The notes under the pieces were generated by a model. It saw nothing but the letters and a program-made list of their open reading frames with translations. It was not told the origin of the DNA and made no database searches. A program made the translations under genes and the position numbers. This document shows, piece by piece, positions 1 through 8,679 of a stretch of 64,000 nucleotides of DNA (positions are counted from its first letter, which is position 1; each line of letters begins with the position of its first letter). Source of the DNA: Streptomyces dioscori. Lineage in GTDB: Bacteria > Actinomycetota > Actinomycetes > Streptomycetales > Streptomycetaceae. The stretch lies in the NCBI RefSeq assembly GCF_003024195.1, contig NZ_KZ679038.1:682001-746000 (forward strand), written 5' to 3'.

Positions 1-21
1 TTGGTCCACGGTCAGTTTCAT
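1..21 (-). CDS. Start of a metal-chelate ABC transporter ATPase (partial)
   Basis: Only the first seven codons lie in the window, reading MKLTVDQ on the minus strand. The ATG overlaps the TGA of the upstream permease by four bases (ATGA), the usual sign of translational coupling. Because the two preceding genes are a FecB-type binding lipoprotein and a FecC-type permease, this is inferred to be the FecE/FepC-type ATPase that completes the importer. No domain can be seen, so the assignment rests on position and on the typical N-terminal beta strand. Confidence 0.6.
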
Positions 22-1043
22 GCGGTGTCCAAGCCCTTGTCGCGGCGCAGCAGCCACAGGAAGAACGGGGCGCCGAGCAGGGCGGTGAGGATGCCGAGCG
101 GCAGTTCGTTGGGGCGGGTGAGGGTGCGGGAGAGCAGGTCGACGGCCACGAGGTAGACCGCGCCGAGAAGCGCGGTCAGGGGCAGCAGCCTGCGGTGGTC
201 GGCCCCCGTCGTGAGCCGGATCAGGTGAGGGATCATCAGGCCGACGAAGCCGACGCCGCCCGCGACCGCGATGACGGTACCGGTGAGCAGGGCGCTGATC
301 ACCAGCAGGACGGCGCGCAGCCGGTTGACGTCCACGCCGAGCGCGGTGGCGGATTCGTCTCCGGCCAGCAGGGCGTTGAGCCGCCGCCCGAACAGGGTGA
401 GCAGGACGGTGCTCACCACAACCACCACCGCGACGGTGGGCAGTTGGTCCCACTGTGCGCCCGCGACGCTGCCGAGCATCCAGAACATCACGGTACGCAG
501 TTCGGTGGGGGTCGCCATCAGCTGGACGAAGCTGGTCATCGACAGGAGCACGTAACCGACCGCGACCCCGGCCAGGACGAGCCGGGTGGGGGCCAGTCGG
601 CCCCGTCGCTGCCCGAGGGCGAAGACCAGGGCCCCGGCCGCCAGGGCGCCGACGAACGCCGCGCCGGACACACCCAGTCCGCCCAGTCCGCCGAGCGCGG
701 CGCCGCCGAGGGTGATGACCAGGACGGCGCCCAGGGAGGCCCCGTACGAGAAGCCCAGGACGACGGGGTCGGCGAGCGGGTTGGAGACCAGGGTCTGGAG
801 GACCGCGCCGGCGACGGCGAGGCCCGCGCCGACCAGGGCCGCCAGGACGACGCGGGGTGCTCTGAACGTCCACACGATCTGGTCGAGCGCGGGGTCGCCG
901 GTGGCTCCGCGGCCGGTGACGTGGTGCAGGAGGACCGACCAGACGTCGGCCAGCGGGATGTTGACCGCGCCGATGCTCACCGCCACCACCATGACGGCGC
1001 CGAGGACGACCAGCAGCCCGAGGGTCGTGAGTGACCACCGCAC
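18..1043 (-). CDS. FecCD-type metal-chelate ABC transporter permease
   Basis: Hydrophobic integral membrane protein of the FecCD/BtuC family with about nine to ten helices. Family signatures include the stretch GAVNIPLADVW just after the first helix, GLAVAGAVLQTLVSNPLADP, LLAGDESATALGVDV and GFVGLMIPHLIRL near the C-terminus. It would form the membrane channel that imports a metal-siderophore or metal-chalkophore complex. The frame is open back to position 1178, but that start would overlap the binding-protein gene by 118 bases. A GTG at 1043, 17 bases after that gene's stop and just before the first helix, is preferred although its ribosome site is weak. It is the second gene of the importer operon that starts at the sigma-type promoter near 2170. 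The transported metal (iron or copper) cannot be read from sequence; the neighbourhood suggests copper. Confidence 0.9.
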   Translation of the reverse strand: MRWSLTTLGLLVVLGAVMVVAVSIGAVNIPLADVWSVLLHHVTGRGATGDPALDQIVWTFRAPRVVLAALVGAGLAVAGAVLQTLVSNPLADPVVLGFSYGASLGAVLVITLGGAALGGLGGLGVSGAAFVGALAAGALVFALGQRRGRLAPTRLVLAGVAVGYVLLSMTSFVQLMATPTELRTVMFWMLGSVAGAQWDQLPTVAVVVVVSTVLLTLFGRRLNALLAGDESATALGVDVNRLRAVLLVISALLTGTVIAVAGGVGFVGLMIPHLIRLTTGADHRRLLPLTALLGAVYLVAVDLLSRTLTRPNELPLGILTALLGAPFFLWLLRRDKGLDTA

Positions 1044-1060
1044 ACGGCCCGGGAGGCGCT

Positions 1061-2098
1061 TCAGAACCGGTCGGGGTGCAGCATCCCGGCGATCTTCTCG
1101 ACGGCCAGGTCGTTGCTCGGGCCGAGGTACATCGAGTCCGACAGGGCCACGTACGTGTTGTTCTTCGCGGCCGGCCACTGGGGGAACTCCTTCAGCAGTT
1201 TTTTGGCGTAGGCCGCCGGGTTCGGGTCGTTGTAGCCGATGACGACGAGGGCGTCGACGTCGGTGGCGGCCACCTTCTCCTTGCTCAGGTCGGCGAAGGA
1301 GGTCTTGGACGCCGACTCGAAGGCGTTGCTGCCGCCCGCCTTGGCGAGGATGTCGTTGTAGATGCCCTTGGCGACGACCGAGCTGAAGTCGTTGCCGCCC
1401 ATGGCCATGTTGGAGAAGAGCACCATGACCTCGGGCCGCTTCTCGCCCTTCACCTTGGCGGCGACACCGGCGATGTTCTTCTCGGACGCGGCGATCAGCT
1501 GCTCCGCCCGGTCGCTCCGGTCGAAGACCCTGCCCATGTCCCGCAGGAGGGTGTAGCTGTCCGCGATCGTCATCTTCGAGGTGTCCTGGTCGCAGCCCTG
1601 CGGGGACACGTAGGTGCGGGCGCCCACGTCCTTGAGCTGGTCGCGGGTGGCGAAGCCGTTCTTCTCGTCGAAGCCGTAGGAGGTCGTGGACAGCACGAGG
1701 TCGGGGCGCAGCCCGATCATCGCCTCGCGCGGGACGTCGTAGGCGTCGTTGAGCTTCACACCTCCGTCGGGAAGGCCCTTGATGGCCTCGGCCCGGCCGT
1801 CGACCTCGGACATTCCGTAGCTCTGCTGGTTGGCGACGATGCTGTCCCCGAGGCCGAGGGCGAGCAGGGTGGAGACCTCCGCCACCGAGGCGCCGTTCAT
1901 GACGACCACCCGGCCGGGTGCCTCGGTGAACTTCTGGGGCGCCCCGCAGTTGTCGAGGGTCACCGGGTAGCCCGACTTCGCCGCGGCGGCTGATGCCTCG
2001 CTCGCGGCGCCTGTCGTGTCGGTCGCGTCGGCACAGGCCGTCGTGACCAGACAGAGGGCGCCGGCCAGGGCGGCGGCGACCGGCCGTTTCTTCGACAT
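1061..2098 (-). CDS. Metal-chelate ABC transporter substrate-binding lipoprotein
   Basis: FecB/TroA-like periplasmic-binding-fold protein (Peripla_BP_2) of about 345 residues. The chosen ATG follows a good ribosome site (AAGGAG) and gives a lipoprotein signal: positive MSKKRP, hydrophobic core, then LVTTAC with the lipidated Cys near residue 23. Family features include GRVVVMNGASVAEVSTLLALG early and PDLVLSTTS in the middle. It should capture the metal-loaded chelate outside the membrane and hand it to the adjacent permease. It has its own sigma-type promoter about 70 bases upstream, shared with the biosynthetic and copper operons, which is the best evidence that its ligand is the isonitrile lipopeptide complex made next door. 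Ligand identity is inference. Confidence 0.92.
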   Translation of the reverse strand: MSKKRPVAAALAGALCLVTTACADATDTTGAASEASAAAAKSGYPVTLDNCGAPQKFTEAPGRVVVMNGASVAEVSTLLALGLGDSIVANQQSYGMSEVDGRAEAIKGLPDGGVKLNDAYDVPREAMIGLRPDLVLSTTSYGFDEKNGFATRDQLKDVGARTYVSPQGCDQDTSKMTIADSYTLLRDMGRVFDRSDRAEQLIAASEKNIAGVAAKVKGEKRPEVMVLFSNMAMGGNDFSSVVAKGIYNDILAKAGGSNAFESASKTSFADLSKEKVAATDVDALVVIGYNDPNPAAYAKKLLKEFPQWPAAKNNTYVALSDSMYLGPSNDLAVEKIAGMLHPDRF

Positions 2099-2167
2099 AC
2101 GGGGCTCCTTGCTACGGGGTGATACGTGGGTGGATCGACGGTGGGCGGCCATGTCGCGGCTCTGTTG

Positions 2168-2198
2168 CAGTAGTCGGAGGAGGTGACCGCCGAGTTCC
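2168..2198 (-). promoter_or_regulatory. ECF sigma promoter P3 (importer operon)
   Basis: On the minus strand GGAAC (2194-2198) is followed after exactly 17 bases by CGACTACTG (2168-2176). The same arrangement occurs upstream of the biosynthetic operon and of the copper/sigma operon. It lies 14 bases beyond the NRPS stop codon and about 70 bases before the binding-lipoprotein start, so the importer can be transcribed independently. GGAAC is a classic ECF-type -35 element. Assignment to the locus's own sigma factor is inference. Confidence 0.8.
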
Positions 2199-2211
2199 CG
2201 CGGGCCTGCGA

Positions 2212-5200
2212 CTACTTCGCCGGTGGGGGCAGCATTCCGCTGGTGACGCAGTGGTCGAGGTAACGGAGGACGAGGTGCCGGTCGACGGGCGGGCAGGTGA
2301 TGCCACTGCCGCGCAGACCGTTCCTCACGTTGTCCGAGCGGACGCGGCCCAGCCGGAGGTCCGGTCCGGCGGGCTCCTCGTCCCGGGAGTCGAAGAAGGC
2401 GAGCGTGGTCGCCGCAGGCGGGGCCTCAGCGCTCGGAGTGTCCGCGGAGCGCGCCAGTTCGGTGCGCCACCGGGCCGTGGTCATGCGGCGCAGCGGGTAG
2501 CCGTACTCCTCCAGCCAGTCGTAGAGGTCGCTCAGGCGTACCGGGGCGGTGGCCGCGTGGTTGAAGACGGTGGCGTTCGGGGGGCGTTGTACGAGGCTGA
2601 GGTGGATGAGCGCCTTGGCCACGTGGTCGACCGGGGTCCAGGTCTCCTCCTCGAACAGCTCGGGGACGATTCCTGCGGGCACTCCCGCGCGCAGCACGCT
2701 CCACAGGAAGTCCCGCTCGTCCACGTAACCGGTGGTGTACGGGCCGACGACCCGGCCGAGCCGGTGCACCGTGACCGGCAGGCCCCTCTCGGCGGCCTGT
2801 TCCAGCAGGCGTTCGGCCGCCCATTTCGACTGCTGGTAGCCGGACCGGAGTCCGGGGTGGGGCAGGAGGAAGGCCTCCGGTACCTCGCTGCTGTGCGCGA
2901 GTGACGGGGCGACCGAGAGGGTCGACACATGGTGCAGGGGGATCGAGTGTTCCGCCGCCATGCGCAGGAGTTCCCTGGTCGACTCGGTGTTGGCGGCGCG
3001 CAGAGTGGCGTACTCGCGCAGGATGCTGACGGTCGCCGCGCTGTGGACGATCGCCCGGCACGTACGGCCCAGTTCCGCGAAGTGCTTCGCGTCGAGGCCC
3101 AGTCGGGGGCGGGAGAGGTCCGAGGGGATCGCGGTGATGCGTTGGAGTGCCTGGTCCGGAAGGTGGATCCGGTGGGCCTTCAGGGCCTCCTGGATACGGG
3201 CGGTGGCCTCGGCGGGGGTCCGGGCCCGGACGGTACAGACCACTTCGGAATGACCGGCATCCGTACGCCCGCCCGTCCGCCCGCCCGTCCGCCCGCTCGC
3301 GCCCGTACTCGCGCCCGTCAGGAGCTCCGCCAGGAGGTGTACGCCGACGAAGCCCGTGGCACCGGTGAGGAGGATTCTGTCGGGCGTGTGCCCCGCCCGG
3401 GATCCGTCGCCGGGCCGGGGCCGGATGTCCGGGTCCAGGACGGCGTCCGCGAGCAGGGTGGCCGGCGGACCGGGAGCGACGGACAGCTGCCGTGCCCGTG
3501 CGTGGCCTGTCGACCGTGCCTGCCGTTCCTGCCGTTCCTGCCGTTCCTGCCGTTCCAGGAAACCCGCCAGTCCGGCGGGGGTCGGGTGCTGGAAGAGCCA
3601 GGCGACCTTCACCTCCCGGTGGAGTTCGGTACCCAGGCGGTTGGCGACCTGGATGGCCTGCAGGGACTGGGCGCCCAGGTCGAACACGTCGTCCTGCGCG
3701 GAGAGGGTCGTGATGCCGAGCGCCCGCTGCCAGGCCCCGGCGACGGCCCGCTCCAACGGGCTGTCGGGCGCGTCCTCGTACGCGACCGCCGTGCCGTCGG
3801 ACATGCCGTCGGTCGTACCGTCGGACATGTCGGTCTGTGCGCCGGGGCGGGGCGCCAGCCGCCCGAGCGCGTCGCGGTCGGTCTTTCCCGCGCCGGTACG
3901 AGGCACACGGTCCAGGAACTCGACCGCCGAAGGGATCATCGCGGCGGGGAGTGTCGCCCGGAGATGGTCCCTGAGTAGGGTTGTCGCAGGTGGCGGGCCG
4001 TCCGGGACGACGAACGCGATCAGACGCCGTGTCCCGTCCGCCAGTACCTGTCCGACCACGGCGGTGTCGCGGACCGCCGGATGGGTGAGGAGCGCGTTCT
4101 CCACCTCGGCGGGGTGCACACGGTGACCGCTGATCTTGAACTCCGCGTCCGACCGGCCCAGATACCGCAGCTGACCGTCGTCGCCGAGCCGTACCAGGTC
4201 GCCGGTGCGGTAGGCGCGGGGCGCTCCGGGGAGCCGGCCGAGTGGGGCGAAGCGGTACGCGTCCGGCGGCCGGGCCCCACGGTAACCGCGCGCCAGGTTG
4301 TCGCCCAGGAGGTGGAGTTCACCGTCGACGACGGCGGCACGGGTGCCGGGGAGCGGCAGTCCGATGGGGACGTCTCCCGCGGGGAGGGATTCGTCGTGCA
4401 GGTCGGCGACGGTGGCGACCACGGTCGCCTCGGTCGGCCCGTAGGTGTTGAACAGCCGCACCGAGGTGCCGACCGCCTTGCGCCAGCGGTCGACCCGTTC
4501 GGGCAGGGCGGCCTCTCCGCCGATCACGACGGTGCGTATCCCGGCGGGCAGGGCCGGGGCGTCGGCGGAGCCGGTCGAGAGCGCGTGGGCCAGTTCGTGC
4601 CAGTAGGCGGTGGGCAGGTCGAGGAAGCTGATCCGCAGCCGTGCGCAGGCGTCCAGGAAGCCGTGGACCGAGTCGGTCATGTCCTCGTCGCGGACGACGA
4701 GCGTGGCACCCCGGCACAGGGTGAGGAAGATTTCCTCGACGCTCGTGTCGAAGTGCAGGGGGGCGAACTGCAGGACGCGGTCCTCCTGCTGCGGGCCGTA
4801 GCGGTGGGTGGCGCCGGCCACGAAGTGCGCGAGGGCACGGTGGTCGATCTCCACGCCCTTGGGGCGCCCGGTGGAGCCCGAGGTGTGGAGGACGTAGGCG
4901 AGGTCGTCCGGCGCGGGTGCCGGAGGCTGCCGGGTGGCGGGCTCGTGGTGCGGCTCCACCGGCATCGCTTCGGTGGTCAGGACGAGCGTGGGGCGTGCGT
5001 CGTCGAGCAGTTCCGCCCTGCGGGCCGGAGTCGCGGCCGGGTCGAGCGGACAGTAGGCGGCTCCGGACAGCAGGACGCCGAGGACGGTGGTGACGGCGTC
5101 GATGCCACGCGGCAGGGCGACGGCCACCAGGTCGCCCCGGCCGATCCCCCGGCCCGTCAGCCGGCGGGCCGACTCCTGTGCTGCGTCCAGCAGTTGTGCG

Positions 5201-6672
5201 TAGGTGATCGCCCGACCGGCGTGCTCGACGGCGATGGATCCGCCGCGCAGGGAGGCGTGTTCGGCGATCAGGTCGAGGACGGGGTGGGCGGGGCTCGGCA
5301 GCGGACCTCCGTCCAGGACCTGGATGTCGGCGATGTCTGGCCGGGCACGCGTGCGCGGACCAGGGACGCCGAGCTCGCCATGGGGAGCGGCAATCGCCTT
5401 GTCGAGCAGCAGGAGCAGTTCGTCCAGGAGGGTGACGACGTCCGCCTCGTCGTAGAGGTCGGGGTGGGCGTCCACCGCGATGCGCAGGCCTCCGCCCTCG
5501 GCGCGGTCGTACACGTTGACGGAAAGGTCGTCGACCGGGCCCGCGGAGACGTTGTGGACGGTGCTGGGGTGTCCGGCGAAACGCAGGTCGTACGCGAAGG
5601 GCATGATGTTGACGCCCGGCCCGGACAACCTGCGCTCTCCGCCGACGAGCCTGAGGTCGCGCCGCAGTCGCTCGTAGCGGTAGCGCTGGTGCGGCAGGCC
5701 CGCACGCAGTTCGGCGGAGATCCGCAGTGCCAGGTCGCGCACGCTGTCCGACGCGGAGACGGTGACGCGCAGGGGCAGGATGTTGCGGACCATGCAGGGC
5801 ACGCGCAGGGCCACGGAACCGAGTCGGCCCATGGTGGGCAGGCTCAGGACGATCTCCGGTGCGCCGGTCGCGCGGTGCAGCTGTGCCGCCGTCACGGCCA
5901 GCACGACCTCCGACCAGGTGACCTTCAGTGCGCGGGCGACCGTTCGCAGGGCCCGCGTACGAGCTGCGCCGAGGTCGGCCACCTGACGGTGGAAGGTGCG
6001 TGCGGGCAGGGCCGTACGCCCGGCCGGCGTGGCCACCGGCGGGCGGTCGGCGAACCGGCCCGTCCAGTAGGCGCGGTCCTCGGCGAAGCGTGGCGACTCA
6101 CGGTAGGCGCGTTCCTCGTCCCGTACGGAGGCCAGGGTGCCGAAGCCGCTGTCGCCCGTCGGCTCGCCCTCCATCAGGGCGGTGTAGACCTGGGCGACCC
6201 GGCGGGCGACCAGCGACAGGCCGAAGCCGTCGAGGGCGATGTGGTGCACACGGTGGTACCAGAGGTGTTCCTCCGGAGCGATGCGCAGCAGGGCGTGACC
6301 GAAGAGCGGCCCCTGTGCCAGATCGACGGGGCAGGCCATGTCCGTGTCGATCCAGGCCAGGGCGGCCTCGTACGGGTCGGGCTCGGCGGTGAGGTCGGCC
6401 GTGTGCAGCCGCCAGTCCCCGGCCGGGGTTTCCCGCTGTCGGGGCCGGCCGTCCGCGTCGGCCACGAAGGAGACGTTCAGGGCCGGGGTCTCCGCGACGA
6501 CCTGGCGCAGGGCGGAGTCGAAGACGGCCGGGTCCACAGGGCCGGCGATGTGCACGTACTCGGCCGTGTTGTAGGCGGGGCTGTCCGGGTCCAGTTGCTG
6601 GCCGGTCCAGATGCCCTCCTGGGCGGCGAGCAGGGCGTGGCGGCCCGCCGTGCCGCCGTCATGCGCCGGCAC
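2212..6672 (-). CDS. scoA: Isonitrile lipopeptide NRPS, C-A-T-R (ScoA-like)
   Basis: Single-module nonribosomal peptide synthetase of 1486 residues. The condensation domain has HHIALDG at 143-149. The adenylation domain has the A3 core TSGSTGRPKG near 595, NTYGPTEA, the A8 region FKISGHRVHPAEVE and the A10 lysine in GKTDRDAL. A carrier domain has GAQSL near 1000. A C-terminal thioester reductase has TGATGFVG near 1105 and a YQQSK active-site motif near 1277. Aligning by eye to GrsA gives specificity residues DTEDVGTVVK; the acidic pair suggests a basic substrate such as lysine, as in known ScoA-type enzymes, where two isocyanoacyl groups are placed on lysine and the product is released by reduction to the alcohol. 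The GTG start has an AGGAGG ribosome site and overlaps the ACP gene by 14 bases. Linkers contain short repeats. Confidence 0.93.
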   Translation of the reverse strand: MPAHDGGTAGRHALLAAQEGIWTGQQLDPDSPAYNTAEYVHIAGPVDPAVFDSALRQVVAETPALNVSFVADADGRPRQRETPAGDWRLHTADLTAEPDPYEAALAWIDTDMACPVDLAQGPLFGHALLRIAPEEHLWYHRVHHIALDGFGLSLVARRVAQVYTALMEGEPTGDSGFGTLASVRDEERAYRESPRFAEDRAYWTGRFADRPPVATPAGRTALPARTFHRQVADLGAARTRALRTVARALKVTWSEVVLAVTAAQLHRATGAPEIVLSLPTMGRLGSVALRVPCMVRNILPLRVTVSASDSVRDLALRISAELRAGLPHQRYRYERLRRDLRLVGGERRLSGPGVNIMPFAYDLRFAGHPSTVHNVSAGPVDDLSVNVYDRAEGGGLRIAVDAHPDLYDEADVVTLLDELLLLLDKAIAAPHGELGVPGPRTRARPDIADIQVLDGGPLPSPAHPVLDLIAEHASLRGGSIAVEHAGRAITYAQLLDAAQESARRLTGRGIGRGDLVAVALPRGIDAVTTVLGVLLSGAAYCPLDPAATPARRAELLDDARPTLVLTTEAMPVEPHHEPATRQPPAPAPDDLAYVLHTSGSTGRPKGVEIDHRALAHFVAGATHRYGPQQEDRVLQFAPLHFDTSVEEIFLTLCRGATLVVRDEDMTDSVHGFLDACARLRISFLDLPTAYWHELAHALSTGSADAPALPAGIRTVVIGGEAALPERVDRWRKAVGTSVRLFNTYGPTEATVVATVADLHDESLPAGDVPIGLPLPGTRAAVVDGELHLLGDNLARGYRGARPPDAYRFAPLGRLPGAPRAYRTGDLVRLGDDGQLRYLGRSDAEFKISGHRVHPAEVENALLTHPAVRDTAVVGQVLADGTRRLIAFVVPDGPPPATTLLRDHLRATLPAAMIPSAVEFLDRVPRTGAGKTDRDALGRLAPRPGAQTDMSDGTTDGMSDGTAVAYEDAPDSPLERAVAGAWQRALGITTLSAQDDVFDLGAQSLQAIQVANRLGTELHREVKVAWLFQHPTPAGLAGFLERQERQERQERQARSTGHARARQLSVAPGPPATLLADAVLDPDIRPRPGDGSRAGHTPDRILLTGATGFVGVHLLAELLTGASTGASGRTGGRTGGRTDAGHSEVVCTVRARTPAEATARIQEALKAHRIHLPDQALQRITAIPSDLSRPRLGLDAKHFAELGRTCRAIVHSAATVSILREYATLRAANTESTRELLRMAAEHSIPLHHVSTLSVAPSLAHSSEVPEAFLLPHPGLRSGYQQSKWAAERLLEQAAERGLPVTVHRLGRVVGPYTTGYVDERDFLWSVLRAGVPAGIVPELFEEETWTPVDHVAKALIHLSLVQRPPNATVFNHAATAPVRLSDLYDWLEEYGYPLRRMTTARWRTELARSADTPSAEAPPAATTLAFFDSRDEEPAGPDLRLGRVRSDNVRNGLRGSGITCPPVDRHLVLRYLDHCVTSGMLPPPAK
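3520..3555 (-). repeat. 9-bp tandem repeat in the NRPS T-R linker
   Basis: Four consecutive copies of CTGCCGTTC (plus-strand reading) encode a repeated Glu-Arg-Gln tripeptide between the carrier and reductase domains. A second compositionally biased stretch, rich in Gly, Arg and Thr, is encoded near 3260-3310 inside the start of the reductase region. Both look like slippage-generated flexible linkers. Confidence 0.85.
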
Positions 6673-6961
6673 GGTCCACTCCCTCCTGACTGGTTTGGCG
6701 TGTCTGACCTGCCTGGCGTGCTTGGCGTGACTGACGTGCGGAGAGCAGGTGCCACCACTGGGCGAACGAGGTGCATTCGGCGAGTTCGACGAAGTTCACG
6801 TCCACGCCGGTCTCTCGCCAGCGTTCGATGAGGGTGACGATGCGGAGGGAGTCGAGACCCGCGAGGAGAGGGCTCTCTTCGAGGTCTACTTCGTCGGGCC
6901 GCTGGTACAGGTACTCCGCGAGGTCCGCGCGGAATCCGTCCAGGGTGAGGGGAGCAGGCAT
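6659..6961 (-). CDS. scoD: Acyl carrier protein (ScoD-like)
   Basis: Free-standing carrier protein of 100 residues with the phosphopantetheine site in LLAGLDSLRI (Ser38). In ScoA-E type pathways the ACP carries the alpha,beta-unsaturated acyl chain for glycine addition and later the isocyanoacyl chain for the NRPS. The carrier fold occupies about residues 5-78; the rest is a Gln/Arg/Ser-rich tail of short repeats not typical of ACPs. The start follows GAGAGA and a short hydrophobic first helix. The stop overlaps the NRPS start, so the two are probably made in a fixed ratio. It lies between the ligase and the NRPS, as expected for this family. Confidence 0.9.
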   Translation of the reverse strand: MPAPLTLDGFRADLAEYLYQRPDEVDLEESPLLAGLDSLRIVTLIERWRETGVDVNFVELAECTSFAQWWHLLSARQSRQARQAGQTRQTSQEGVDRAGA

Positions 6962-7046
6962 GTGGTCTCTCTCGTTGGCGCATGGCGCATGGCGCACGGT
7001 GCGTGACGCATGACGCCCGGCGCTTGGCGCTCGGGCTGTGCCGCGG

Positions 7047-8657
7047 TCAGTTGACCTTGCGGGCGGAGGCGCTCCAGAAGCGGTCGCGCAGTTCCCGGCG
7101 CAGGATCTTGCCGCTGGGGTTGCGCGGAACACTGTCGATCAGTTCGTAGCGGGCGGGCAGCTTGAATCCCGCCAGTTGCGGGACGAGGAAGGTGTGCAGG
7201 TCCCGGGGTGTGGGCCGGTGCTCGGGAACGGGGACGACGAAGGCGTGCACGTACTCGCCCCAGCGCTCGTCGGGGGCGCCGACGACGACGGCCTCGGCGA
7301 CGCCCGGGTGGCCTTCCAGGACGTTCTCGATCTCGGCGGGGTAGACGTTCTCGCCGGCGACGAGGATCGCGTCCTTGATGCGGTCCCGGATGACGACGTA
7401 TCCGTCCTCGTCGATGTATCCGGCGTCCCCGGTGTGGATCCAGCCGTCGACGAGGACTTCCGCGGTCTTCTCGGGCAGTCCCCAGTACTCCACCATGTGC
7501 GCGGGTGTGGCCAGGCAGAGCTCGCCGACCGCGCCCGGCGGCAGTTCGCGCCCCTCGCCGTCGATCACCTTGCCGCGCACGCCCGGATAGGGCCGTCCGG
7601 CCGCCTGCATGAGGGGACTGCCGGGAACATGGGCGGCCGGGGGCAGACAGACCGCGGTGTTACCGGTCTCGGTGAGGCCGTAGATCTGGGCGAACTCGCA
7701 GTTCACGACGGTGAGGCTCTCCTCCAGGAGTGCCTCGGAGATCGGGGAGCCGCCGTAGACGACCTTGCGCAGGGTGGTGAAGTCCCGTGCGCCGACGCCG
7801 GGTTCACCGAGCATCATGCGGAGCATGGCGGGCACGACGCAGGCGGTGGTGACGCCGAGGTCCCGGATGAGGGCGACGGCCTCGCGGGCGTCGAAGGCGC
7901 GCATCGCGACCACGGTCGTACCCGCGTTGAAGTTCTGGGTGGCCCACCACAGACCGCCGACGTGGAAGCCGGGGATGCCGATCAGCGCGATGTCACCGGT
8001 GCGCCAGTCGATCCAGTCCAGTTGCTCGCTCGCCAGCGCGTCCCGGATCGCGAAGAAACTGCGGTGGGCGAGGACGACACCCTTGGGCAGTCCGGTGGTG
8101 CCGCTGGTGTAGAGCTGGGCGACCGGGGTGTCGGGGGTGACGTGCGGTGCCGAGTCGGTGTCCGGGCGAACGCCCACGTCGATTTCGGGGAGGGCGGCCA
8201 GGTCGGTGTCCGGGTGGGACACCTTCCATGCGGAGAAGCCGTCGTCCAACGCGACGATCGTCTCAGGAGGCGCACTCGGCATCCCCTCGACGGTCGGCCC
8301 GAACTCGGCTTCCAGGAAGAGCAGTCGGGCCCGCGAGTCCCGCAGGATGTGGCTGACCTCGGGCGCGGCGAGCCGCCAGTTGACCGGAACGAGGACGGTG
8401 CCGCTCTTGGCGCACCCGAACAGCACCTCGTAGTAGTGCTCCGACTCCTTGCCGAGGTAGGCGACCCGGTCGCCCGGTGCGAGCCCGGCGGCCCGGAGGG
8501 CATGGGCGATGCGATTGCTCTCACTGTGCAGTTGCCCGTACGTCAGCGTGCGGCCCTCGCAGAGCACGGCGGGGGCGGTGGGCCGGCGCTCCGCGTGGAA
8601 GCCCGTGGTCCGGACGAGCGTCCGGAGCTGTGGGTGGTGGAGTCTGTCCGTGGTCAT
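7047..8657 (-). CDS. scoC: Acyl-ACP ligase (ScoC / FadD10-like)
   Basis: ANL-superfamily enzyme of 536 residues. Visible motifs are YTSGTTGLPKG (ATP binding), YGLTETGN, and the hinge and C-terminal region GYVVIRDRIKDAILVAGENVYPAEIE, followed by PSGKILRREL with the catalytic lysine. In the isonitrile lipopeptide pathway this enzyme adenylates a short unsaturated or beta-substituted fatty acid and loads it onto the partner ACP, not CoA. The start follows GGAGAGG. It sits directly downstream of the thioesterase gene and upstream of the ACP, the same gene set as the Mycobacterium tuberculosis nrp operon. Acyl length cannot be read from sequence. Confidence 0.9.
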   Translation of the reverse strand: MTTDRLHHPQLRTLVRTTGFHAERRPTAPAVLCEGRTLTYGQLHSESNRIAHALRAAGLAPGDRVAYLGKESEHYYEVLFGCAKSGTVLVPVNWRLAAPEVSHILRDSRARLLFLEAEFGPTVEGMPSAPPETIVALDDGFSAWKVSHPDTDLAALPEIDVGVRPDTDSAPHVTPDTPVAQLYTSGTTGLPKGVVLAHRSFFAIRDALASEQLDWIDWRTGDIALIGIPGFHVGGLWWATQNFNAGTTVVAMRAFDAREAVALIRDLGVTTACVVPAMLRMMLGEPGVGARDFTTLRKVVYGGSPISEALLEESLTVVNCEFAQIYGLTETGNTAVCLPPAAHVPGSPLMQAAGRPYPGVRGKVIDGEGRELPPGAVGELCLATPAHMVEYWGLPEKTAEVLVDGWIHTGDAGYIDEDGYVVIRDRIKDAILVAGENVYPAEIENVLEGHPGVAEAVVVGAPDERWGEYVHAFVVPVPEHRPTPRDLHTFLVPQLAGFKLPARYELIDSVPRNPSGKILRRELRDRFWSASARKVN

Positions 8658-8679
8658 TCGGCTTGCCTCTCCTCTCGTG

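Noticed and set aside
1061..1178. Longer N-terminus for the FecCD-type permease starting at 1178
   Set aside because: Although an AAGGAG precedes that GTG, it encodes Lys-Glu of the overlapping binding protein, and the overlap of 118 bases plus a charged, non-family extension make it unlikely.
4081..6831. Long plus-strand open frame of 916 codons opposite the NRPS
   Set aside because: It is antisense to clearly recognisable C-A-T domains and its translation is Gly/Arg/Val-biased with no family pattern, as expected for the reverse strand of GC-rich coding DNA.
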